DNA of 64,000 nucleotides from Monosiga brevicollis MX1. Lineage: Eukaryota > Opisthokonta > Choanoflagellata > Craspedida > Salpingoecidae. Position 1 is the first letter of the stretch. Every line of letters starts with the position of its first letter. The DNA lies in contig NW_001865048.1 in assembly GCF_000002865.3 (NCBI RefSeq), forward strand, positions 466,355-530,354, given 5' to 3'. A program made the translations under genes and the position numbers. Below the pieces are notes generated by a model, which saw only the letters and a program-made list of their open reading frames with translations, was not told the origin of the DNA and did no database searches. Positions 12,575 to 28,289 of the stretch are shown one piece after another.

Positions 12575-12575
12575 T
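12317..12575. repeat. Cluster of simple repeats (GT/CT, TTC, GCGT)
   Basis: Three adjacent short tandem tracts in the 5' flank of the fork-head gene. Confidence 0.8.
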
Positions 12576-13444
12576 GTATGTGTGATCACCTCGACCTCTC
12601 CGTCCCATTGGGCCACCGACGCGTCAAGCCCACATTCCCATGGCTGAAACGCAACCCGTGACTCTGTTTGTGACTGATGGGCCGAAGGGGCTGGTCACAA
12701 ATTGTCAAGAATCACCTTTTGCGTCCCAACAACCTCCTCCTCAACGCTGTCGCGCCCCTCGACCGCCACGGCTTTTCTCTTTAATGTCCTGTCTCCCTTT
12801 TCTCAACGGATGGTTTCTCGGGGACCACTCGACGACGTCTGTTGCTTCTTGACCATCTCGCCCCCGCCGCTTGCTGGCTCACTTTCCCTGTTGCGTTTCC
12901 ACTCTGAACCCTTCCGTTGCGATTCAAACACACCTCTCGCTGCCAATTTCGTATTTGTGCGCACCCTTGCTTCTCTTCTCGTTCCCCCCACTTGATCCCC
13001 TCCCTCTCGCATTCCATTTTTTGTGTATACGTGCCTTCTTCCTCCTCGCTGCCCAAGTACCTTAAACCAAACACCTTCCTTTTCACGAACGCATTCCGCC
13101 GCGTCCGGCGTCCGATAGATTTTCCATCAGTTTTGCCGACCATTTGAAGAGTCTTGTCTCAAGCTCGCAACAGATATACACACCCAGCCCTTCCCGACGT
13201 CCCCTTGCCCCTGGCCATTCTCTCCTCGATCTTTCATTTGTTCCTGCTCTCCGATCTAGCAACCTCGCCACGAGCCTGCCCCATCTCTGGCCTTCCGCCC
13301 CGCCCCATCCCCTCTTTCTCGACGCCACGTGGGGGACTCCCCTCCGAGACATGGTGGTTTGCCAGCGCCGGGCCTGGGCAGCGCCAGGCAATCCCACGCT
13401 GTCCTAGTCGGAAGCTGTATTCATCTTGGTTCAGACCAGCCACC

Positions 13445-16081
13445 ATGCGTGTCACCAACGACAGCTGCAACGGGCCATCCCTCGCGACCTCCCTTCCCGG
13501 AGGGCGGCGAACTGCGCGCGCCGCGCGCCCCGGTGTAGATAGTCACAACGATGTATCCAATGGTACCGACGGCGAGGTTCACAAGAGTGAGAAGCACGAT
13601 CACAGCCATGATGGGCACGTCATACCTCGCGATACCCCGCTTGATCACTCCAAATTCTCCCTCAACCTCGACAAGGTGAGCGACCCGGGCGTGCTCTTCT
13701 CTCGCACTGATGCCATCTTTGATGCCTTCTACCCGGCACACCGCCACCACTCATAATCAACTCATTCATCGCGTGACGATTGGTCGTCCTCTTCGGCCTC
13801 AGACCTGCCCGTTGCGTGAGCATCGCAAAGAGATGGACAAGGTCAATATATCGGTCCTCATTGCCGCCGCTCTCAAGTCAGCTCCCGAGGAGACTCTTTC
13901 GCTTGCAGAAATCTATGAGTTTGTCTACGTACACCGAAATTTGATGGACGAAGTAACCAACGGCGATACAGAGGTCGGCACTTCCGTGTCAACTTGCATG
14001 ACCGTCCCAGATCACCTCGCTTTCCCCTCTGCTTGAATGCTCACAAGGGCCTTCCCTCTTTCTCAGCGATTGATTCGCAAGGCGCTGCGCCAAGGTGCCT
14101 TTGTCCTTTTCAAGGACAACCGATCAAGCCTGGCTGCCCTTTGGACGCTTAACGAACGCGCTTTGAACGACAGTCAACTAGCCGCCCTCAAAATCATTGA
14201 AGCCTGCTCTGACTGTACGTGATGCTCCGTTACCCCGCAGCTCCCGAGGCATTTGGCGTTGCCCTTTTTGTGGTTGCCGCCTGTTTGCCTATGTCTTGTG
14301 TGAGCACAGCGCTACACGTCTGTACACATGCCCCGTGTCCGTGTTGGTGGTGCCCGGCGCCATGCCCTACGTCTCAGGCCACTCATTCTTGTCACTTGCC
14401 ATCACAATCATGTGCATGCACCCCAGACTCGGAATACTGGACCCGCGCACGCACTTCCCGATCAGCCACCGCTGCCATTGATCGGCTGCGCCAGCAGGAA
14501 CAGTCCATCTTGAAAACCTCACGGCCGGTTGGCGTCGAGGCATTACGTGTGAGCCACAATCATGATGGCCAGGACTTGTTTGAGCGTTGTCGCTCTGAGA
14601 TGCCCGACGTGGCCATCATGGCTCAATCCAGCCTGACTGTTAAGCCAACAGGCTACATTCATGTCTTTCAAATGAACCCTGAACAACAACGGGCCCTTGA
14701 AGATGCTGTGCTCCGCGCCCGACGCGTACGTTGTTTCTGAGGGACATGACCAATCAGACAAGAACCTGGTTATTCGCACGGCAGCCGAGCTGCCGTATCA
14801 GGCTAACGCGTAATCCTCACTCTGGATGGCCATGCCGCTGCGTTTGCTCTATAGGCATCAAAACCGTCCTCTGGCAAGCGATCATACGCTGCCTCCGCCC
14901 CCATCCACGGAAGTACACCAGTCAAACGCGCTCTGATCCGCCCACACGCCATGAAGGATTCGCGAGATGTACAGCCCACCCACGTCACTGAGGCTGGGCC
15001 CTTGTCAAGATCCGCGCCGGCCTCATCGCAAGTGGGTGGCACGACCAACCTACCGGCATCAATGATGGCCCCCATGCTGCCTGCCGCCTGGGGCATGCAA
15101 CCCTGGCCACTAATGATGCCTATGATGGCCCCCATGCCAACGGGAGTGTTTCCAGGTACGGGCAAATCGTTCCAGCGCTGCCCCCCCCCCCCCCCCCNNN
15201 NNNNNNNNNNNNNNNNNNNNNNNNNNNNNNNNNNNNNNNNNNNNNNNGCCACATCTCATTTTTTAACATGTGTAGGTATCTTACCACCATGGGCGTACAT
15301 GATGCCAACGCCCCCTTCCATGTTCTTTCCTGTCAGTTCACATGATCAATCACGACCACCGTCCATGCCGATGGCCTCTGCCCGGGCCTCGCGCAAGGCA
15401 TCGTCTGATGACCACGCCAATTTGCAAGCGTCGCGGAGCGTCTTCACCAAGCCCACTCAAGTGCGGCCACACAACAGCTCGCCCCCGCGACAACCCCGAG
15501 CTCCCTCAGACGGAATGAAATCCAACTCGCCCGTCACCTCGCTACGAGTTGAACCCTCGGAAATTCATAGTCCACCTTCAGAGAGCACGCAGTCGGAGCC
15601 CCACACCGACAACGAGCCCAACGAGGTGCCCGAGCCCGATGAACCCGTGATTGCACCGTCCACCAACCCATCTCCCTCCCAGATGGTCACGAATGATGAT
15701 ACCTCCCGCTCCAAGGACCGCACCACGTTGTCCAAGGCCATGTCGAGCGACGTTGACGAAGCTGGCGAAGATGCCGATGAGGAAGAGGAAGATGACGACG
15801 ATGACATTGACGACGATGACGATGTCGATGACGATGATGATGCGGATGAGGAGGACGACGACGATGAAGGCCCGCTGCGCGAAGGCCAAAGTGCTCGCCG
15901 CTCCATGTCGCTGACGGACGTTGGAACTTCAGACGAAGAACCAACTAGCATCGGAACCTCACAACGAGCCACTGTCGGCAGCGGTTCGGGCACTAGTCCC
16001 ATCACTAGCGGCGAAGAGGATGATGATGGCGCTCGGGCCCTCATTTCGCTTTCTAAGCATGCCAACCCAGCCATTCTCTGA
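13445..16081 (+). CDS. Divergent fork-head (winged-helix) protein with acidic C-terminus
   Basis: Model: 13445-13675, 13833-13973 (or -13952), 14067-14214, 14466-14725, 14855-15155, 15276-16081; 628 aa (621 with the alternative donor). The ATG sits in a perfect GCCACCATG context. Residues 78-150 read like a fork-head domain: NISVLIAAALKSAPEETLSL (helix 1 and strand), AEIYEFV (helix 2), RLIRKALRQGAFVLF (recognition helix) and LAALWTL (wing strand). The recognition helix lacks the usual N-x-x-R-H-N pattern. The C-terminal half is Pro/Met-rich, then Ser-rich, with a run of about 30 Asp/Glu at 15770-15870, as in chromatin or transcription proteins. The 50-N gap at 15198-15247 lies wholly in an intron. 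A nuclear DNA-binding role is inferred, not shown. Confidence 0.7.
15198..15247. other. Assembly gap (50 N) next to poly-C
   Basis: Follows a 17-nt C run inside the fifth intron of the fork-head gene; the coding sequence is not interrupted. Confidence 0.99.
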
Positions 16082-16833
16082 GCATGTTGCTGCGGGTGAC
16101 TGCTGAGTCGCCCGCTTTGGCTCCGGGATTTTATTTTGCTTTGCTTTGGGGCCCGAGCTCGAGTGAGCCGGTCTTCGGGTCTAAACCCTCAAAGAGCATT
16201 CGCCACCTTGCAGCATTGGCCTTGTTATAGTCCTTGCCGAGGTCATGTGCTTCTAACAGTTACCCGCTTTTGTACCTTGAATGGCTGAGTGATGCCGCTT
16301 ACGTGTGCCCATTTGGGCTCGTGGGCGTGTTTTCATTGACTGGAGCAACGCAACTCTGCCTGCTCATCAAGGAAGGTCGTGAGCAGACCCTCGCCTATGT
16401 GTTCGGCTCCCCTGGTGCCTTGCCATTCGTTTACTTGCATATTGCAACGATCAGCCCTAGCCTATGCTCTTTTGTTAAGAATTTACGCGAGTCATTCCAC
16501 CGCCCTTTCGCCTGGGGATGTGGCGCTTGTTCTGTATGCCCTCTCGGCTGTAATTGATGCTTCATGGCGGTTTGATGTCGAAATTCAGCCCTGACTGCCT
16601 TATTTCATCAGAACGCCTCTCCTTTCTTCCCCCCGCCTGTGTATGCACACACCACTGTCGAGAACACAGGCCCAGCCCCCTTGACTTGGAGACGGGCAGG
16701 CAGCACAACCTTCCCACCATTGCACGTGGTCTCAAACACGAAATTGTGTGAGTTTGTTGTCAAAAGCAATAATTTCTTTTTTTTTTTTGTGTGTGTGTGT
16801 GTGTTTGTGTGTGTTGCGAGTTTAATATCCATC
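16082..16833. other. Intergenic spacer
   Basis: Between two genes on the same strand; contains a T run and a (GT)n tract at 16787-16813 just before the MARS2 start codon. No gene seen. Confidence 0.6.
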
Positions 16834-19819
<2,986 letters not shown>

Positions 19820-20466
19820 CTTGGCCCTTCGATAAATTGCTTCCCTCCCAGATAATTGAACCAACCCTTTTGTTTTTGTTTGTGGTCAAAGTTTTTGGTC
19901 TATTTTGCTTAATTTTTCGATATTATTTTCTTTCGAATTTCAATCAGGGAATGCCCCCTGATAAAGCTCGCCTGGTGCTTTTTCAATGGAGCGTTGCCGC
20001 ACTACTTGACAAGGAGGGCATGTCACTTGGCTCGCTCGTAGCCCGTGAAGCCAGGAGGGCGTAGCGTGCGCGCCAACTCGGTGCATCCCACGCGCGGGCT
20101 GCCGGTGCACTCTTGGTGTTCTGCTGGTGCTTCCCGACCAATCAAAGGGCTAAAAACCAGGCAGTCATCGTCGGCCCAGCTACGATGATGATTCGTGCGT
20201 AGGACTATAATGGTTGATTTGCAATCGAATTTGAAAAGCAAGCAAGAGGCTCGCACCGGGAGTAACCCCCATATTCCGCGCAAGACGGCCACGAGCCGAA
20301 GAGGGGGAAGTGCGTACCACACACGGTCAGAAACGGTCAGAATAAGTCCAAATGCACGCACGAACGCACATATACATCGAAGGGGTCAAAAAAAAAAAAC
20401 CAGGGCCCCAAGCACCCTTGGACCTGGCTACAGGCGATGCTCAGAGCATGACGGGTCGTCCAGGCC
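19820..20466. other. Convergent spacer with a small orphan open frame
   Basis: 3' region between MARS2 and the coiled-coil gene. A T-rich stretch ends in a good splice-acceptor-like ttcaatcag at about 19947 followed by a 37-codon open frame (ATG at 19951, stop at 20062). It could be an alternative terminal exon of MARS2 or noise. Confidence 0.4.
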
Positions 20467-21735
20467 CTAGCCGTATTTTTGTAGCCATCGAATTTTACGC
20501 TGCAGGGCGGCCTTGGCTTCGGCCAGTTTGCGTTCGGCTTCGTCCTCTGCTGCCTGTCGTTCACGTTCATCCATCTTCTTGCGACGCAGCTCCGCCTCAC
20601 GTCGCTGACGCTCTTCCTGCTCTCGCTGCTGTCGTGCGAGCTCTTGCTGCTTGGCGAGGTAGGCTTTGCGAAGTTGTTCCTTGCGTGCCTGTTCCTGGGC
20701 GCGCTCGACCTTGCGCTGCTTCTCTTCCGCCCGGCGTCGCGCCTCCTCTGCGCGTCGAGCCTCAGCGGCCTCTTGTTGACGCTGGCGTTCAAACTCCATC
20801 TTTTGTTGCTTTTCAGCCTCAATGCGTTTCTGCGCTGCCAAGCGCTCTCGTCGGTCTTTAGCTGCCAGTTCCTGGCGACGACGACGCTCCTCTTCCTCCG
20901 CCCGCTCTGTTTCAGCCAAAAGATCCTTGTTCTGGGCTCGAATGGCACGGTCTTCTTGACGGCGCTGGCGAGCCTTCTCGGCTAGTTCCTGACGACGGGC
21001 TTCTTTGTTTCGTGCGGCTTCGTACTTGGCTTCTTTCTGCTGGGCAGCCAGGCGGCGCGCCTCACGCGCACGCCGGGCCTTGGCTCGCTCAATATCGAGG
21101 CGGGCAGCTTCCCGTTCCTGTGCGAGTCGTTCGTCGTGTGCCTTTCTGCGCTCAGCTTCCTTGGCCGCGCGTTCCTCGGCCTCAAGCTGTGCCTTGCGTT
21201 TATTTTCACGCACACGAGCCTTCTCCTCTGCCTCTTGCTGCTCCATGACTGCCTGCAACTCTGCTTCATGCGCATGGCGCTCGGAACGAAGACGCTCCTC
21301 CTCTTCACGGCGAGCTTGCGCTGCCTCGGTTCTTCGGCGCAACGAATCGCGTCGGCGCTGCTGAATGGCGGACTGAACGGCCTCAAATTCATTATGACGC
21401 TCCAGCTCGGCTTGCTGACTCACGCGTCGAAAAACCGCCGTCTCGCGGCGACGCTCACGCTCTTCGCGCGCCTGCTGCAGCTCACGCTCCAGACGCACAG
21501 ACATGCGCCAGAGTTCGTCTGTCTGCTCTCGCCGACGTCGTGCCCGTCGGGCGTCGTCCACCATTTGTTGCTCGCGGTAGGACAAGCGACGCTACGGTCA
21601 CAAGGGTGATGAAGCATTAAGGGTATGGGTGAGACGAGAACGCCAGACAAAACGGTCGGCTCTCGAGGTTCAGCTTCCAAAAACCTGGTGGTGATTTAGC
21701 ACAGCCAGGATCGTCGAGCCCGAGCCCGGCTTCAT
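20467..21735 (-). CDS. Arg/Glu-rich long coiled-coil protein
   Basis: Model: 21735-21685 and 21591-20467; 391 aa. The short first exon (MKPGSGSTILAVLNHHQ) is joined in phase 0 through an intron of 93 nt with an acceptor at 21592-21593; the long exon has no ATG at its open end, which is why it is needed. Nearly the whole protein is a continuous charged helix of RRR/EEE/AEE heptads, ending RKIRWLQKYG. The composition resembles trichohyalin/plectin-homology and other axonemal coiled-coil proteins, so a flagellar or cytoskeletal structural role is possible, but composition alone cannot assign a family. Opposite-strand open frames across it are shadows of the skewed codon usage. Confidence 0.75.
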
Positions 21736-23457
<1,722 letters not shown>

Positions 23458-26400
23458 ATGCCACCCCGCAAGAAGCGTGCAGCGGCCAAGCGCGCAGCGT
23501 CGCCAGAGTCTCCCGTGGGCGTGCCCCCACCCACGCTGGCGCAGCAGGCCGCTGGAAGCGCCCCGCCCTCCGTCAGCCGTCTCCTTCAGGTAGGAACGGC
23601 CGAGCAAGTCTGACGCGCCACCAAGTGATCCAGAGGCGACGGCCTGGCGTCGATGGCGCTTGCGCTGCTGCTGCTGCTCCATTAAACTCACCTCAGTCGT
23701 CTCATCATTCCCATGTACCGGGTAGGATGTGGGTTTTGCCCAATATCTGCAGTCGCCCGACTCGGCCACACGCAGTCCCAAAAGGTTCGTCATGTGCAAT
23801 AGGAACCGCTATCTCTGCGCGCCTTTCCAGCTCACGCAAAACTCAACTGCGCACCCATTGTTCACTGTCTGCAGAGCAAAGCTTCGCAAGAAGCAGCTTT
23901 TCCCTCCGCATGGAGTTGTTCCCCTGCCCGAAGATGACGAGGATGAGGATGGTTACGGGTTTCTGCCCGATGTCAATGCACTGATCGAAGACGCCTACGC
24001 CGGCAACAGCCCGGACCGACCGGGCATCCTCCGAGCTCGCGTGCCCCCGACTTACCGAGCTTCCGATCCCTCCGAGGGTGCAGGTGGGATCTTGCCTTAA
24101 ATTCACCCAGAATGCTCCATCTCGCTTGGTTTTTTTTGGTTCACTCTGCGCTTGCACTTGGTCTTTGGCGTCAGATGCTGCGGGCGGCACCTTGCCCCAT
24201 GAGGGCATGGTGCTCTCCTCTACCCTGGCTCAAGTAGGTGCCGGATGATGACGACATGTGCCCTTGTGATTTGCTACGGTGCTTTACACTTATCGGCGCT
24301 CATCCCACTCTCCAACGCCAGCATCAAGCGGCTCTTGGTCGCAGTCTGGAGACGGCCCTACGCAATCGTCCATTCCTACGCTGGGCGCTCTACGAGTTTT
24401 TCTATCCACCCTTGGACGCGTGCGTTCCTTGTCAACTGGTTCAGGGCGTCTCTTGTTACACCATGGCTGCCGTACTCATGGCGTGTCAACCATTTTTCAG
24501 ATCCCTCTTGAAGAAGGAGCATAGCTTTGAAGACGTCCTTGGCCAGCATTTTCCCAACCTTGTACAGGCAAGCCGAAGCGTTCCACGTTGGGGGGTTTCA
24601 TAATGTACAATGGGCGTGGCCTGGACAGGTCAATTTTCAAGTCATATACTGACGTTCCCTCCATTCTGGTCGATGCTCTGAAATGCCCATCCGGGTACAC
24701 ATGTTTTAGCTGAAGCAAATGCGACATTTTGAATGGTTTGCCGTGAAGCGCCAACTGGGCCGCCCTCGCCGTTTCAGTGCCCACTTTGTGCAACAACAAC
24801 GGCAAGATATGAGCCAGTCCAAGTCTACCCTTCTTGGTATGGCGTTGGCGTTGGCGTGGGCTGAAGGGCGCTAGCCAGCCCGAGTCGTTGCACCATGGTC
24901 TGCCTCACCCTTTTGCGTGCACTTCTGGGCGGCAGAGAGTATGCACGATAATCCACAGATGCCTTCCTTATTCTGTGTCGGAGATCAAGTGATTGGTGTG
25001 TTGCAGGCTCTCTCCAACCTGATTCCGTCTTCTGTGGCCAGACCATCCATCTGTGTCCACTGATCGGCGGGGATGTGGCTGCGCTTGTGCTTCTGTCCTG
25101 TTGTAGCACGGCACCCGCTGAGCAAGGGCATTCTCTCGCCTGGCGTTGTGGTGGCTGTCACGGCAGCTCAGAACCTCTATCGTGGTACGATCTATTCTCA
25201 TCTTCAACAGACAGCCTCAGGCACAGGGTCGCGCTCAATCCTGTGTGCTCGGCTCGCAGTCTCCTTCACTCGTCCTCAGCTACATGACATCACCGTCGGG
25301 CCTGAAGACATTATGGTACGTTTGCTGCAAGTCTGGGCTGCCCGGAACTTGAAACTCATTATACAGGCTGCCTGGTCCCGAAAACCATTCTCACCTGCAT
25401 ATTGCCGCTTTGCCCTACTTGTTCATCGTCATGCGCTTGATTGGCCCCATGGTTGCCAAACCTTCGTCTTTGGCGGTTCCACTCAGCCCGTGACAAGACA
25501 TCACGCCGACGATGTGTTTGAGGAGACAGCATCCGTGGACGACGAGACCAGCCTAGCCCACGGCGGCGATCTGGCCGAACCCGTTGCACGTGGCAGTCCC
25601 TTGCGCAAGCTTGTCGTCAGCCGCACCATGGACATGTCTGCTTCCGCGACGGACGTCATTGTGGTTGGCGAGAGTGTCAGTCAGAGCCTTTTGCAGCAAG
25701 CCATCCTCTTCCCGGCCCAGCCACTCACCTCTGATCCTCAAGCAATCAGGTCTGGTAGATTGCCGTGATTTGCTGCTTCATGGCCTCACGACATGCAAAC
25801 AAGGTCCTGATGGCTCGCTTTACGGTTTGTGCCCCTTGTGCTTGGCAGCTTTCATCTGAGCAGCTGTAGCATGGTGGCAGCAGATCTGGCCACAACGCTG
25901 TTGGCGGGTCAACCAGCATTGGTGGCGCAGTACGTGCCAAGAACTTGTCGCTCTGCTTACGTTCCCCTTTTCCAAGCGCGTGCGAGCAGCCCTCACGTCT
26001 TGGACTCTTGCTTTGCTGGTCGATTTAGGGACTACGTCTATCGGCAGTTGTATCCTCGCCATGCAAGCATACCAATGTCCTCGCAGCTCACGGTCGACTT
26101 GTTGACGCTGGTACGTCCTTAACCTGTTTGATACTTTTTGCCTGGATGGTATTATGCTCACCTCGTGTTTGCCGGGTGTGGCCTAAACACTCTGTGGTGT
26201 GCCATCTTTATAGAGCTTGAGCATCAAGTATGCGCAGGCACTCGATTACATGTGTGGTCGCGTCACCAGTCATGTGCATGAGAAGCAAGGTATGCTCCAT
26301 TGTCTTTGCCTCAGCTTAATTTTGGAGCAAATGCATGCACCAGCGCTCGCACTTGATTAGACACCTCGTGCCTCGGCCTACGCCCTGGCGTGTGCCCCCA

Positions 26401-27449
26401 TTTGCTCACGCGCCTGCCGAATGGTTTTCATAGTCTTGTTGGCTCAGCGTCCGAAACCGGAGGCTCTGATTGCCTTGAACGACAAGATTAGTTGGGGCAT
26501 GGGCATCATCGACCAGGTCTGGAATTTCGCTTTGAGATCGCGTCCAATGTTTGTGCGTCCAGAGCCAACTCCTTGTTGTCTCTGTTTGCGAAAATGTTAG
26601 CTCGAGACGCTGTTGCAACAATTGGTACCAGCTTTGGCTTGGTTCATGCGCACACAGTTAGGCGCGGTACGTTGCTTTGTTTTCGAACACACTTGATTCT
26701 CACGACTCTGAGGCCGCGTTGACTCTCATCTACCTGCTTTTTTGTTTTAGAATGAAGCTCGACCGCCAGACGTTGCGGGTATTGCACAGCAGGCGCAACG
26801 CGAAGTGCAACGGCTCATGGCCACACTCATGGCTAGGTGAGCGCGTGAGCTGTGCCTTGCTTTGGCAACAGTCACATCTTTTTCGCCTGTCTGGCCCCGG
26901 TTGAGGTTTGGAACAGCATACATGGTACTCTCATGCTCTGGCTGCCATGCTTGGTTAGCATGCAAACGGAAGCCACTGAGTTTGGCGATGTATCCGTCCA
27001 ATGCGTACAAGATGCCCTCAGTGTCTTTGTCATGCTTCGGGTAGGTGGCCGAGTTTGCTGTGTTTGGCAATAAGACCGCCACCTTCTCCAAAGTGCTCTA
27101 TGCCTTGCTCGAGATACGGCTTGTTTTCTATGTTCCCCCTCTCCACTGAGCGAATTGCTGCGTTCCAACCACCTTGCTTGTCCAGGACGGCTTGACGGGG
27201 CGACTACCAGCGACCGACTTTCATGACCTCATGACCTTGGCGCGGCGAACCATCGATCGCTTTCCCCGCCATGACGGGTATGTTTGGGTCGTCTGTCTTT
27301 CTTAAACCTGCGGCTGAAGCCTGCTCACACACTCCTTTCCTTTGGAAACATTGTGTCATAGCACGTCGCAAGATATGGGTGAGCTCTTAGAGGCAATTGA
27401 GGCCATGATTCAAACACCTCATGCAGCCAGTACAGCACCCCTTGCCTAG
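23458..27449 (+). CDS. LIN9: LIN9 homologue (MuvB/DREAM core subunit, DIRP domain)
   Basis: Seventeen exons, 716 aa: 23458-23589, 23753-23784, 23875-24083, 24175-24233, 24322-24419, 24501-24567, 24710-24836, 25107-25315, 25367-25749, 25849-26109, 26214-26289, 26434-26516, 26601-26666, 26751-26836, 26958-27040, 27186-27277, 27362-27449. The DIRP domain spans exons 5-7: RWALYEFFYPPLD, FEDVLGQHFPNL and FEWFAVKRQLGRPRRFS, matching the LIN9/Mip130/ALY block. A Tudor-like region follows (YRGTIYSHL...VSFTRPQLHDITVGPEDI). The C-terminal helical region aligns with animal LIN9 (WGMGIIDQLETLLQQLVPAL; QQAQREVQRLM). LIN9 scaffolds cell-cycle gene repression and activation in DREAM and MMB complexes. The intron after exon 6 begins with GC rather than GT. 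Exon 9 is an acidic, poorly conserved insert and is the least certain exon. Confidence 0.88.
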
Positions 27450-28289
27450 TTTGATCGTAAGTTTGACAGCCACACACGTGTGTGGCCACTTTTTGCGGTT
27501 CCACACCATCCGCCTAATCGACTTGCCTTAGTACTCGTTCTCTTCATCTTGGTGTGCTGCATTCAAGAGAACACTGTTTGCACATCTTCACAGTCGTCTT
27601 AGNNNNNNNNNNNNNNNNNNNNNNNNNNNNNNNNNNNNNNNNNNNNNNNNNNNNNNNNNNNNNNNNNNNNNNNNNNNNNNNNNNNNNNNNNNNNNNNNNN
27701 NNNNNNNNNNNNNNNNNNNNNNNNNNNNNNNNNNNNNNNNNNNNNNNNNNNNNNNNNNNNNNNNNNNNNNNNNNNNNNNNNNNNNNNNNNNNNNNNNNNN
27801 NNNNNNNNNNNNNNNNNNNNNNNNNNNNNNNNNNNNNNNNNNNNNNNNNNNNNNNNNNNNNNNNNNNNNNNNNNNNNNNNNNNNNNNNNNNNNNNNNNNN
27901 NNNNNNNNNNNNNNNNNNNNNNNNNNNNNNNNNNNNNNNNNNNNNNNNNNNNNNNNNNNNNNNNNNNNNNNNNNNNNNNNNNNNNNNNNNNNNNNNNNNN
28001 NNNNNNNNNNNNNNNNNNNNNNNNNNNNNNNNNNNNNNNNCCCGAGAGAGAGAGAGAGAGTAGAGAGTCAAGAAGAAAGAGATCAAAAGAGAGAGATCAA
28101 GAAAAAGGGCGTGACATGAGCATGCAAATCCCCATTTGACGTTGTGCGCGGTCGGTGTCATTCGTGAGAGGGTCAAGGTGGTGGGCATGAGGGTTGGTGG
28201 CCGGTTACTGTGATCGTGCTGCAAGCCGTGTTTGGTACATCGGCTCATTTCATTGGGATCGTGCAGCCACACCATACTGAACGTCGACG
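27450..28289. other. Intergenic spacer with assembly gap
   Basis: Contains gap 27603-28040 and a short GA tract (28044-28060). No gene seen in the sequenced part. Confidence 0.6.
27603..28040. other. Assembly gap (438 N)
   Basis: Run of N bordered on the right by a GA tract. Confidence 0.99.

Larger units (their letters stand above)
9048..13444. other. Divergent intergenic region rich in pyrimidine minisatellites
   Basis: Lies between two divergently transcribed genes. Contains two blocks of a 10-nt pyrimidine repeat (10480-10634 and 11033-11352), a mixed GT/CT tract (12317-12352), a (TTC)n tract (about 12374-12400) and a (GCGT)n tract (about 12537-12575). Open frames here are translations of these repeats or Ser/Pro-rich noise; no gene is supported. 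The last 300 nt before 13445 are CT-rich, like a 5' leader. Confidence 0.55.

Noticed and set aside
11558-12661. Ser/Cys/Leu-rich open frames in the fork-head 5' region
   Set aside because: Driven by pyrimidine-rich DNA and microsatellites; all frames similarly open.
20337-21609. Several plus-strand open frames opposite the coiled-coil gene
   Set aside because: Shadows of the Arg/Glu-rich coding strand; composition Ala/Leu/Cys-rich and no motifs.
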